Shown here: positions 49,226 through 57,042 of the stretch, piece after piece | Layout of the letters: every line of letters starts with the position of its first letter | How positions within the stretch are numbered: position 1 is the stretch's first letter | Made by a program: the position numbers and the translations under genes | Notes under the pieces: model-generated | What the model was told of the DNA's origin: nothing | Databases searched by the model: none | Seen by the model: the letters and a program-made list of their open reading frames with translations, nothing else | NCBI RefSeq assembly: GCF_003958645.1 | Contig: NZ_RXLO01000003.1 | Span: 62,001-126,000, forward strand | Origin: Chitinophaga rhizosphaerae | GTDB taxonomy: Bacteria; Bacteroidota; Bacteroidia; Chitinophagales; Chitinophagaceae | DNA length: 64,000 nt | Reading direction: 5' to 3'

Positions 49226-51577
49226 TTATTTGTTTTCCAGCGTGATCTCCTGTTCGCGCTGGTTACGGAACACCACCGCTTTCAGGTTGCTCCGCCAGGC
49301 GATGGGCTGGTATACGGAAAGGAAGGTTTTTACGGAATGGACGGGCTGGCCGTCCAGTTTCAGCAACACGTCGTTGGTGCGCAGACCGGCTTTCCAGGCA
49401 TCGCTGTTTTCCGGTACCGTTACGAAATACGCGCCTTTTTCATCGGGGAGGCCTGTGGCGGAGCGTTCTCCCAATCCTTCGATGTTCTTCACTTTCGCAC
49501 CTTTCCACTCGAGCAGATCGCCTTTCGAGGATGCGGCGGAAAGCAGGATGGCTGGCAGGGGAACGGGCGCCGCCAGCTTCTTGTACGCCGCGATCCGTGT
49601 TCCGAAATTGTCTATCGGGAAATCGCGGTAAGTATATCGTCGCGGCATGCTGGAGGGCTTTAACCGGTAATCACCTTTCTTGAAATCGCGGAACTGAAGG
49701 TCCAGCACGATGGAGGTGGCATCTGTACCGCGTTTTCTCGCAGCTTCGAGCGATGCTTTGTCAGGGAAGAAATTGTAGTCCACCTTCTTGCCCCAAACAT
49801 TGACCTGGATTGGCTTGTAGTCGGTGGTCACCACGTTGGCGGTGAACTCGTCGTTGCTGTTCGCAAACCATACATGCGGGTGGAAAGTGTTGTTGATCAT
49901 CAGGTTGTGATGCACTCTCCGGAAAAATCCTTCCCGCAGTTTCAGGCCGCCGTTCAGGCACACGTTGTCGTAAATGTCGTAATAGGAGGAGCCGTCGTCC
50001 AGATCGATGTCCCAGCCGTGATCGCAGCGGAAACGGTTTTCGCGGAGGATGGTGGTGCCGAGGATGTCGAGCTTCGTGAGGGCGATATTCGCCATGGTGG
50101 CGCTGTCCATGATCCTGCGGTTGGGGTGCCAGAACCTGTCGCGGCCCCAGCTGTTGAAAGCGCCATGGTCGCCGGTTTCGAGCACGGTATTGTACACATC
50201 GTTCCGCTCGATGAGGTGGCCGCCGAAAGTGCCTTCGCTGACGTTGATGCCCGCGCGCGGCACGTTGTGGATCGTATTATGCGCCACATGGATGGCGTTC
50301 GAAATGCTGATCTGCACGCCGGCCGATTGTTTCTCGATCTCGCCGGAAAACTGGATGAGGTTGTCTGACGCGCTGCATTTCTTCGGGAAATCGTCCGATT
50401 TGGGGCCGGGCGTAAAGTCCATTTCGCTGAAAGGCACGGCCAGGTTGTATTCGAACGCCGGAGACCGCACTGCGTCCGGGCTCCCGACAAACGCGATACC
50501 CGAGGCGCCGGCCCTGTAAATATGATTGCTGTCGACGCGGACATTCCGGTTATAGTTGTTCACGAACACCGCGTTGCCACCCACTTCGTCGAACTTGCAA
50601 TTGGTGATGGCCGAATTTTCAGCCCCTTCCACCAGCACGGCCCCGCCGCGGTAGATGGTCCAATCGCTGCGCAGGAGCGGTTCTCTAGTGAGCATGAACG
50701 TGCGCCTGTTGCCGGTGAAGGTGATCCCGCGAACGGTGACGTTCTTCAAAGGCTGTTCCATACTGCCTTTCAGTACGATCAGCTCCGTAGTTGCGGCATA
50801 GGCGATTTCGGCAGCCGGTTTTTTACCGTTTTCGGGTTGAAAGTAGAGTGTTTTTTCCGTGGCGTCGAAGAACCATTCGTGCGGGGCGTCCAGTTCTTCG
50901 CGGACGTTTTCCACGAACCGGTGGTCCGGGTGGAGGCCCATCTGGCGGTTGTTTTGCCAGCCGCCTTCCAGGATGGCGTTCCCTTGCGCATCCACGCCGG
51001 TCACTTTATAATGATAGCCGCCCCATTCCGCGCGGTGCAACGCATGGACGATCGCGGTTTCCGGATGTTTCCACGTTTTGATGCGCGCCGGTGAAAGCGC
51101 ATCCGCAGCCGTACCGTGGTAAAACCGGGCCGAGGGATCGTAGTTGGGATAGCGGGCGGAGATTTGCAGTTCCCCATTTACGTAGAGCCTGTCCATTTCC
51201 GTGAGATCCGCGGGGATGGAGGTTTTCCATATGCCGTTCCCTGCTTCCTGCCAATTGGCCGTGAGCTTCCGGGCGCCGCTGATGACCGGCTTTTCGCCCG
51301 GCTGCGCCTTGATGGTAAAGGCTTTGTGCTGCGGGTTGTCGGCAGTCGTGAGCACGAAGGGCGCATCCAGATAATAGGTGCCGCCCCTTAATATTACGGT
51401 GGTGGCTTTACCGGGAGACCGGCGCCAGGTTTCACGGGCGCCTTCCAACGTGGCTTTGGGTTGGGCCCTGGTGCCGGGATTGGCATCGTTGCCGGTGGGC
51501 GATAGGTAGACGAGGGTTTCCTGGGCCTGTAACGCCGGGGGCGACAACAGGCTGCAGGCGATGATCCATTTCAGCAT
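49226..51577 (-). CDS. Secreted right-handed beta-helix protein with C-terminal PDZ domain
   Basis: 783 residues with signal peptide (LLSPPALQAQ). Order: N-terminal VYLSPTGNDANPGTRAQPKA, which is the cap sequence common to polysaccharide-acting beta-helix proteins; then a long right-handed parallel beta-helix region (about residues 150-620), recognisable from repeated N-rich turns such as ITNCKFDEVGGNAVFVNNYN and HNTIHNVPRAGINVSEGTFG; then from about 690 a PDZ-like domain (KGAYFVTVPENSDAWKAGLR TNDVLLKLDGQPVHSVKTFL, shown in two pieces). The beta-helix is typical of polysaccharide lyases or glycosidases, but no catalytic residues are certain. Divergent from the ABC operon; upstream TATCTTAC on the minus strand is a weak promoter match. 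Confidence 0.8.
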   Translation of the reverse strand: MLKWIIACSLLSPPALQAQETLVYLSPTGNDANPGTRAQPKATLEGARETWRRSPGKATTVILRGGTYYLDAPFVLTTADNPQHKAFTIKAQPGEKPVISGARKLTANWQEAGNGIWKTSIPADLTEMDRLYVNGELQISARYPNYDPSARFYHGTAADALSPARIKTWKHPETAIVHALHRAEWGGYHYKVTGVDAQGNAILEGGWQNNRQMGLHPDHRFVENVREELDAPHEWFFDATEKTLYFQPENGKKPAAEIAYAATTELIVLKGSMEQPLKNVTVRGITFTGNRRTFMLTREPLLRSDWTIYRGGAVLVEGAENSAITNCKFDEVGGNAVFVNNYNRNVRVDSNHIYRAGASGIAFVGSPDAVRSPAFEYNLAVPFSEMDFTPGPKSDDFPKKCSASDNLIQFSGEIEKQSAGVQISISNAIHVAHNTIHNVPRAGINVSEGTFGGHLIERNDVYNTVLETGDHGAFNSWGRDRFWHPNRRIMDSATMANIALTKLDILGTTILRENRFRCDHGWDIDLDDGSSYYDIYDNVCLNGGLKLREGFFRRVHHNLMINNTFHPHVWFANSNDEFTANVVTTDYKPIQVNVWGKKVDYNFFPDKASLEAARKRGTDATSIVLDLQFRDFKKGDYRLKPSSMPRRYTYRDFPIDNFGTRIAAYKKLAAPVPLPAILLSAASSKGDLLEWKGAKVKNIEGLGERSATGLPDEKGAYFVTVPENSDAWKAGLRTNDVLLKLDGQPVHSVKTFLSVYQPIAWRSNLKAVVFRNQREQEITLENK

Positions 51578-51656
51578 AGCGATTCTTTAGTAATGGTAAG
51601 ATAGCCCCTTGCTGCCGGGCCGGTTGGTAGTAATTGAACAAATCCTGACAAAATTA

Positions 51657-51687
51657 TTTGGAAGTATGGATTCTATCCTTACATTTG
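51657..51687 (+). promoter_or_regulatory. Bacteroidota promoter, perfect -33 and -7 elements
   Basis: TTTG at 51657-51660 and TACATTTG at 51680-51687 are separated by exactly 19 bases, a full match to TTTG-N19-21-TAnnTTTG. It drives the ABC-GntR operon beginning at 51738. Confidence 0.85.
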
Positions 51688-51688
51688 T

Positions 51689-51712
51689 AGTGTACTAGTT
51701 GAATAGTACACT
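51689..51712 (+). promoter_or_regulatory. Perfect inverted repeat, likely GntR operator
   Basis: AGTGTACTA-GTTGAA-TAGTACACT: two perfect 9-base arms with a six-base spacer, starting one base after the -7 element, so it covers the transcription start. The only regulator in the operon is the GntR protein at 53455, making autorepression the simplest reading. Confidence 0.8.
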
Positions 51713-51737
51713 GTTCATCCACCTATAATTTTATCAA

Positions 51738-52574
51738 ATGGTATCCCTTCAAAACATTACCTATTCTTACCGGCGTGGGAAGCCGGTGCTGGACGGGCTC
51801 AATTTAACCCTGGCGCCCGGCCGCATCTACGGTCTCCTCGGCCGCAACGGTACCGGGAAAAGCACGCTGCTCTACCAGATGGCCGGTTTGTTATTCCCCC
51901 AATCCGGATCCTGCACGGTGTTCGGATTCACGCCGGCGCGCAGGGAGCCCGCTTTCCTGCAACAGGTGTACGTGGTACCGGAATCGTTCGTACTGCCAGA
52001 CCTTTCATGCAACGCCTATATCCGTTTGAACGCGCCTTTTTATCCCACTTTCGATCATGCGCTGTGCGCCAGCATCCTCCAGCAGTTCGGCATCGGAGAA
52101 GCAGGCAGGTTGAACCGTCTCAGCCACGGTCAGCAGAAACAGTTCCAGATCGCCTTCGCTATTGCCACCGGCGCGAAGCTTTTGCTGCTGGACGAGCCTA
52201 CCAATGGGCTGGACATCCCGTCCAAACAGCAGTTCCGCAAAGTAGTGGCGGGCAGCCTGCGCGAAGACCAGGTGATGGTGATCAGTACCCACCAGGTCCG
52301 CGATCTCGACAGCCTCATAGATGATGTGCTGATACTGGACCAGGGGCGCATCGTGCTGCAGGCGCCGGTGTCGCGGATTACGGAGCGCCTCGTGTTCCGC
52401 AAAGTGAAGGATCGCGCCGAGAGCGGGAAGCCGCTGTATGCCGAAGAAGCCCTGGGCGGTTACGCCGTCATCGCCCGCAACATGAGCGACGAAAGCTCGC
52501 GGCTCGATATGGAACTGTTGTTCAACGCGGCGCTTTCCGGTGAAACATCCATTCTCCCCATTCTTCAAGATTAA
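51738..52574 (+). CDS. ABC transporter ATP-binding protein
   Basis: 278 residues. Walker A GRNGTGKST (35-43), signature LSHGQ and Walker B LLLLDEPTNGLD are all intact, and STHQVRDL supplies the switch histidine. The C-terminal ~70 residues are an extension (RLVFRKVKDRAESGKPLYAE) often seen in ATPases of the GntR-linked exporters (YtrB-like). First gene of the operon under the promoter at 51657. Its partner membrane protein follows 10 bases downstream. The transported substrate is unknown; homologous systems respond to cell-wall antibiotics in Gram-positive bacteria, which need not apply here. Confidence 0.93.
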   Translation: MVSLQNITYSYRRGKPVLDGLNLTLAPGRIYGLLGRNGTGKSTLLYQMAGLLFPQSGSCTVFGFTPARREPAFLQQVYVVPESFVLPDLSCNAYIRLNAPFYPTFDHALCASILQQFGIGEAGRLNRLSHGQQKQFQIAFAIATGAKLLLLDEPTNGLDIPSKQQFRKVVAGSLREDQVMVISTHQVRDLDSLIDDVLILDQGRIVLQAPVSRITERLVFRKVKDRAESGKPLYAEEALGGYAVIARNMSDESSRLDMELLFNAALSGETSILPILQD

Positions 52575-52584
52575 TATACCAAGT

Positions 52585-53436
52585 ATGAAATTTTCATTCA
52601 AACGAAGTGTACAGTTGCTGAAACTGCAACTTGTCACCGATCGTAAATTATATCTCTACGGCGTGCTGGGGCTCTTTGCCGCACAACTTTCGGTGTTACT
52701 GTATTATACATTTCAAAAGGAGGACGGATTATACTTCGAATTGCAGGAATCTACTGCCGGGGAGTGGTTTTTTATCTTCACTTTCCTCATGGCGGCTGCG
52801 GGCTTCCGGCAATTGAATGCACCGTCTACCCGGCTGCGGGCGCTGATGCTCCCAGTTTCAGTGGCAGAATATATGGTTGTGGAAGTCTTTATAATAGTGG
52901 CGCTGATGCCGCTCGTGTTTTTTGCGACATATTTCGTGAGTGCGGGAATAGCCCATTATGTAGATAGCCGGATATTGTACAATGGAAATCGGTTTTTCTT
53001 TTTCAACGGTGGTGACAGGTTTGATGAATCGCTCATCAAAGGCGGCCTCACGTTTATTACGATAGGGTTAGCCGCCAGTGCGATTTTTAAAAGATATTCG
53101 GTGGCGAAGGCGATTGTTGCATTTGCAATTTTATTTGTTTTCATCAACGCCGTCAACGATGTCTTCTCCAAACTGTTGCTGAAAAGTCTTCCCATGACGG
53201 AAAGTATGCAGGCGCCTCGTCATGGAATGGTGCCGGTAAAGATCGGTCCTGGAAACAACGGCCCGTTTTCGACATGGTATTTTCAAACAATGGATGAAAC
53301 AGACCGGTATGTTAGTTGGTACCAGGTGCATGCGCCTGAATACATATTGTTGATCGAGAACATTGCTGGTTACCTGATGCTTGCCGGGTTGGTGTACCTC
53401 ACGGTGTTGAAACTCCGCGAACGGCAACTATCGTGA
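52585..53436 (+). CDS. ABC-2 type permease-like membrane protein
   Basis: 283 residues from the ATG; a frame start at 52540 would extend into the end of the preceding gene. The pattern is six hydrophobic segments: LYGVLGLFAAQLSVLLYYTF, FFIFTFLMAAAGF, MVVEVFIIVALMPLVFFATY, TFITIGLAASAIF, VAFAILFVFINAVNDV and IAGYLMLAGLVYLTVLKL. There is no clear hallmark motif, but its place between the ATPase and the GntR gene makes it the obvious permease. It starts 11 bases after the ATPase stop and ends 18 bases before the GntR ATG. AT content is somewhat higher than in flanking genes, suggesting different constraint or origin. Confidence 0.8.
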   Translation: MKFSFKRSVQLLKLQLVTDRKLYLYGVLGLFAAQLSVLLYYTFQKEDGLYFELQESTAGEWFFIFTFLMAAAGFRQLNAPSTRLRALMLPVSVAEYMVVEVFIIVALMPLVFFATYFVSAGIAHYVDSRILYNGNRFFFFNGGDRFDESLIKGGLTFITIGLAASAIFKRYSVAKAIVAFAILFVFINAVNDVFSKLLLKSLPMTESMQAPRHGMVPVKIGPGNNGPFSTWYFQTMDETDRYVSWYQVHAPEYILLIENIAGYLMLAGLVYLTVLKLRERQLS

Positions 53437-53454
53437 AAACCTCAATTGCAAATC

Positions 53455-53832
53455 ATGGAATTCAATAATCAACTATCCATCTATCTCCAGATCGCCGATC
53501 ATGTCTGCGACCGCATACAGTTGAAGGAATGGTCGGAGGAAGGGAAGATCCCTTCTGTGCGGGAGCTGGCGGTAAGCCTGGAGGTCAATCCCAATACGGT
53601 GATGCGTTCGTACGAACACCTGCAGCAACTTGGGATCATTTATACAAGGCGCGGCCTGGGGTATTTCGTGTCTCCCGGCGCAGCGGCCAAAATAACGGAG
53701 CTGCGGAAAGAACAGTTTCTCGAAGAGGAATTGCCGCAATTCTTCCGTAAGATCTATCTGCTCGGCATCGGGCTCGATGAGCTGAAAGACAGGTACGAGC
53801 AATTCAAAAATCGCCCCTTGAAGGCGCAATAA
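53455..53832 (+). CDS. GntR-family transcriptional regulator (YtrA-like)
   Basis: 125 residues from the ATG; a TTG three codons earlier is in frame. The N-terminal winged HTH is seen in SIYLQIADHVCDRIQLKEWS, IPSVRELAVSLEVNPNTVMR and SYEHLQQLGIIYTRRGLGYF. The short C-terminal region (~45 residues, FRKIYLLGIGLDELKDRYEQ) is the dimerisation part of the YtrA subgroup, which lacks a large effector domain. Such regulators are usually repressors of a neighbouring ABC exporter. The perfect 9-bp inverted repeat over the operon's start site is its likely operator. Confidence 0.92.
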   Translation: MEFNNQLSIYLQIADHVCDRIQLKEWSEEGKIPSVRELAVSLEVNPNTVMRSYEHLQQLGIIYTRRGLGYFVSPGAAAKITELRKEQFLEEELPQFFRKIYLLGIGLDELKDRYEQFKNRPLKAQ

Positions 53833-53841
53833 CAACTGTAT

Positions 53842-54585
53842 ATGAAAAGAAGCAATCTTATCATACTCATCCTTATCCTCCTTATCCCCACCGGGCTGCT
53901 GATGCATAACCTCGCGCTGCGTGCGGAATTCAAAAACGTGAAGGCGCAACCGGAGAGCACCTATGAAGGCGAACAGCGGTACCGCAGGAAGCTTCCCGTC
54001 TATAACCATATCGTACTGGAAGGTGGCGTACGGCTGAAAGGCGGCAGACGGAAAAAGGTGAGTATTTACAATGTAGAAGCCCAGGTATGGGTTGGGAACG
54101 TAACGGAACCTGAACTGGAATTCCGGGCGGATATGAAGCCTTTTTTGAAAACGGAAGTCCGGAACGATACCCTGTTCTGTTCATTCGAAGCGGATAATTT
54201 CCGCGATTGGCGAAGCGTGGTAAGGTCTTACCGGGAATTGAGCATTAAGGTTCCGAAAATCGCCAGTATTCAGGCAGACAGCCTCCATCTCAATATCTTC
54301 CAATTGGCGCAACACGGCCCGGTAAACCTGCAATTTTTACAATTGGGGGTAGCGAATATTTCGTATGTAGATGTACCCCGGTTGAACCTGAAAAGCAATG
54401 CCATGTATATGCATATCAGTGGCGGCAAAATGGATACTTTGCAATACGAGTTGGGCGACCAGGCAAGCCTGGCTGTCAGTAAAGGCGTAGTGATCGGGAA
54501 AAAGGAAATGGTGAAGGTGGGAAAACATTCGTCGTTCAACATATCAGGCATCATTGCCGATTCGGCGATGGTGAAAGGGAAGTAA
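53842..54585 (+). CDS. Unknown membrane-anchored protein in the GntR-ABC operon
   Basis: 247 residues. A short basic start and one N-terminal hydrophobic helix (LIILILILLIPTGLLMHNL) anchor it. The remainder is beta-rich with short repeated segments (NDTLFCSFEADNF, VPKIASIQADSLHLNIF, FLQLGVANISYVDVPRLNL, NAMYMHISGGKMDTLQYELG). This looks like a solenoid of the DUF2807 'putative autotransporter adhesin' kind, although it is shorter and I am not sure. It follows the GntR gene by nine bases, so it belongs to the same operon, where it could sense or protect the envelope. Confidence 0.72.
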   Translation: MKRSNLIILILILLIPTGLLMHNLALRAEFKNVKAQPESTYEGEQRYRRKLPVYNHIVLEGGVRLKGGRRKKVSIYNVEAQVWVGNVTEPELEFRADMKPFLKTEVRNDTLFCSFEADNFRDWRSVVRSYRELSIKVPKIASIQADSLHLNIFQLAQHGPVNLQFLQLGVANISYVDVPRLNLKSNAMYMHISGGKMDTLQYELGDQASLAVSKGVVIGKKEMVKVGKHSSFNISGIIADSAMVKGK

Positions 54586-54599
54586 TGCCCGCTTAATAT

Positions 54600-54632
54600 G
54601 AAAACGCCCGGGCAAGTTGTCCAGGCGTTTTC
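54600..54632. terminator. Bidirectional terminator between convergent genes
   Basis: GAAAACGCC ... GGCGTTTTC, a 9-bp arm pair with an inner GGGCAA/TTGTCC-type stem. A-run and T-run are on opposite sides, so both the GntR operon and the convergent M20 gene can use it. Confidence 0.82.
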
Positions 54633-54650
54633 ATATGTACGTTATTGATA

Positions 54651-55826
54651 TCAGAATTGCGTAGCCAGGTAAGCCATCGTTCCCGCGCCGATTTCCAGCG
54701 CACGTTCATCGATGTCGAACTTCGGCGTGTGAACGCCGGAGGTGATGCCTTTGGCTTTGTTGCCGGTGCCGAGGCGAAAGAAGCACGCGGGGATCACCTG
54801 CGAGTAAAACGCGAAATCTTCGGCGCCCATCCGCAGTTCGGTGTCCACGACGTTATCCGTGCCCAGGTAATCTTCGGCGAGTTTGCGCGCATTGGCGGTC
54901 ACGGCTTCGTTATTGTACAGGGTGGGGTAGCCCACGAGGATGTCGATATCGATGTCCGCGCCCATGGCGTGTACCAGTTCGGTCGCCTGTTTGCGGATGA
55001 GCTCATGCGCCTTGAATCGCCAGGTTTCGTCCATCGCCCGGAAAGTGCCCATGAGCTTCACTTCGCTGGGGATCACGTTGGTGGTGTGCCCGCCGTTGAA
55101 GGCGCAGATAGACAATACGGAAGGGGAGAAAGGATCGTTGTTGCGGCTGATGATCTGCTGGAGGCTGACCACCAGGTTGGATGCGATGAGGATGGTATCT
55201 GCCGTGAGGTGGGGCGCTGCGGCGTGGCCGCCTTTGCTTTTCACGGTGATGTAGATCTCGTCGGCACTCGCCATATATTTTCCTTCCCGGAAGCCCAGGA
55301 GCCCCGTTTCCATCGCGGGGAGCACATGGAGGCCGAGGATGGCTTCGGGTTTCGGGTTTTCCAGCGCGCCCTCCTGGATCATGAGGCTGGCGCCGCCTGG
55401 ATGCTTTTCTTCGCCGGGCTGGAAAAGGATTTTCACGGTGCCTTCGAACTCGCCCCGCAGTTGTTGCAGGATGCGCGCGGCGCCGAGGGCCACGGTAGTA
55501 TGCACGTCGTGGCCGCAGGCATGCATGATGCCGGGGTTTTGCGATTTATAGGGGACGTCGTTCGCTTCTTCGATCGGCAGCGCGTCGATATCGCCGCGAA
55601 GGGCGATGACTTTTTTGCCGGGGTTTTTCCCTTCGATGAGGGCCACTACGCCTGTTCCGGCAACGCCGGCGCGATAGGTGACGCCCCAGCTTTCGAGCTG
55701 TTGCTGAATGAATTTCGACGTTTCGAATTCCTGGAAGGATAGTTCGGGATGTGAATGCAAATGTCTTCTGCAAGCTACCAGGTCAGCGGCGTATTCGCTG
55801 GCCAGGGCTTTGATCCGCTCTTTCAT
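54651..55826 (-). CDS. M20-family amidohydrolase (N-acyl amino acid amidohydrolase type)
   Basis: 391 residues. The metal-binding pattern of the M20D group is visible: ACGHDVHTT (first ligands), GEEKHPGGASLMIQEG (bridging acid and general-base glutamates), a histidine region with HVLPAMETG, and the dimerisation-domain stretch GGHAAAPHLTADTILIASNL. The final metal ligand lies in the C-terminal SGVHTPKFDIDE. Such enzymes hydrolyse N-acyl amino acids or related amides. The start overlaps the SPOR gene stop in TAATG, so the two are translationally coupled. Confidence 0.92.
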   Translation of the reverse strand: MKERIKALASEYAADLVACRRHLHSHPELSFQEFETSKFIQQQLESWGVTYRAGVAGTGVVALIEGKNPGKKVIALRGDIDALPIEEANDVPYKSQNPGIMHACGHDVHTTVALGAARILQQLRGEFEGTVKILFQPGEEKHPGGASLMIQEGALENPKPEAILGLHVLPAMETGLLGFREGKYMASADEIYITVKSKGGHAAAPHLTADTILIASNLVVSLQQIISRNNDPFSPSVLSICAFNGGHTTNVIPSEVKLMGTFRAMDETWRFKAHELIRKQATELVHAMGADIDIDILVGYPTLYNNEAVTANARKLAEDYLGTDNVVDTELRMGAEDFAFYSQVIPACFFRLGTGNKAKGITSGVHTPKFDIDERALEIGAGTMAYLATQF

Positions 55827-56251
55827 TAATCTTCTTTTTCCGGTGATACGTTGATGATGGTAGGCACTACGAACGCGCCGTTGGGGAAGAATTCGGCCAG
55901 TTCCTTGCGCAGTTCGGTCGCCTCCTCGCGGGATTTGAAGTCGCCTACGCGCACCTTGAAATAGGGGGCTTCGAAGTCGATGTAGGTGCGGTAATCGGGA
56001 TAGCGTTGCATCACGCGGGTTTTGGCCTCGTTGGCTTCGTTGCGCTTGTTGGTGGTGAGCACCTGAACGCGGAAGCCGGGCTGGTTGCGGATAGCCAGGT
56101 TGTTGATATACACCTGTTTACGGATGAGGATGTCTATCCGGCTGTCTTTGGTCACTTTAACATTGCCTTCCTGCTGCACCGATTCCTGCGCGTGCAGGCC
56201 GGTAGCGGCGGATAAAAGCAACAGCAACAGGCAGCCTGTTCTTAACATCAT
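55826..56251 (-). CDS. SPOR-domain protein, secreted
   Basis: 141 residues with a signal peptide (LLLLLSAATGLHAQ). After a linker lies a SPOR domain (about residues 58-135): PGFRVQVLTTNKRNEANEAK, the RYPDYRTYIDFEAPYFKVRV strand and GDFKSREEATELRKELAEFF. SPOR domains bind denuded septal peptidoglycan, so the protein probably acts in the periplasm near division sites. It lies between deoC (39 bases upstream) and the M20 gene (overlap by one base). The trio's shared purpose is not clear. Confidence 0.85.
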   Translation of the reverse strand: MMLRTGCLLLLLLSAATGLHAQESVQQEGNVKVTKDSRIDILIRKQVYINNLAIRNQPGFRVQVLTTNKRNEANEAKTRVMQRYPDYRTYIDFEAPYFKVRVGDFKSREEATELRKELAEFFPNGAFVVPTIINVSPEKED

Positions 56252-56290
56252 ATGTGTGGTTCGTTTGATGGCAAAATGGTTTTTCGGTCC

Positions 56291-56974
56291 CTATTGCAGG
56301 GCGGCCGCTTCTTTCATGATCGCCACGCCGGAGCTGGTCCCGATCCGGGTAGCGCCTGCGGCGATCAGTTCCTTCGCGAAAGCAAAGGTACGAATCCCTC
56401 CCGAAGCCTTGATCTGAATATTGGCGGGAAGGTTTTTCCGCATCAGGGCCACCGCTTCCACGGAAGCGCCCTTTTCGGCGTAGCCGGTACTGGTTTTCAC
56501 GAAATCGACCCCGTATTTCCCGTACAGCTCGCAGCATCGCACGATCTCTTCCTCCAATAATATGCCACTTTCGATGATCACCTTGATCTTGCGCTGTTTG
56601 TTGCGGATGATGGGCATGATCGTCGCGATTTCCTTTTCGAGGAATGCCCAGTCGCCCCCGCGTACCGCGATGAGGTTGGCGACCATGTCCAGCTCGTCTG
56701 CCCCGTCGATGATGGCCAGCACGGATTCGGCTACTTTGGCCTCTATGGCTGAATAGCCGAAGGGGAAACCGATGACGGTGGCTACGGCGGTGGTGGTGCC
56801 GCTGAGGAATGTTTTGGCCGTGCTCACGAAAGGAGGCGGCACGCACACGGCGGCGAAGTCGTATTCCACGGCCTCCATGCTGAGGTGTTTTACATCGTCG
56901 AGGGAGGTAACGGGTTTGAGAATGGTATGGTCGATGTACCGGTTAATGTTCATTTTCTGAAGGGTGTTTTCCAA
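56291..56974 (-). CDS. deoC: Deoxyribose-phosphate aldolase
   Basis: 227 residues (a start seven codons later is possible). The TIM barrel carries the Schiff-base lysine K160 in FVKTSTGY, the partner lysine K189 in IKASGGIRTF, the phosphate-binding SGGIR loop, and D96 in DELDMV. It splits 2-deoxyribose-5-phosphate into glyceraldehyde-3-phosphate and acetaldehyde, feeding deoxynucleoside carbon into central metabolism. It heads the minus-strand group deoC-SPOR-M20. The secA terminator lies just upstream, so deoC must have its own promoter in the short gap. Confidence 0.95.
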   Translation of the reverse strand: MENTLQKMNINRYIDHTILKPVTSLDDVKHLSMEAVEYDFAAVCVPPPFVSTAKTFLSGTTTAVATVIGFPFGYSAIEAKVAESVLAIIDGADELDMVANLIAVRGGDWAFLEKEIATIMPIIRNKQRKIKVIIESGILLEEEIVRCCELYGKYGVDFVKTSTGYAEKGASVEAVALMRKNLPANIQIKASGGIRTFAFAKELIAAGATRIGTSSGVAIMKEAAALQ

Positions 56975-56976
56975 AA

Positions 56977-57020
56977 ATAAAAAAACGGAGTTACGCAGGA
57001 TGGTCCCGGGTAACTCCGTT
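56977..57020 (-). terminator. Rho-independent terminator after secA
   Basis: An 11-bp perfect stem (AACGGAGTTAC / GTAACTCCGTT) with a 15-base loop; the minus strand then reads a T-run (TTTTTTTATTTTT). It overlaps the region upstream of deoC. Confidence 0.88.
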
Positions 57021-57042
57021 GGTTATTTTACGCAGCGGGCGT

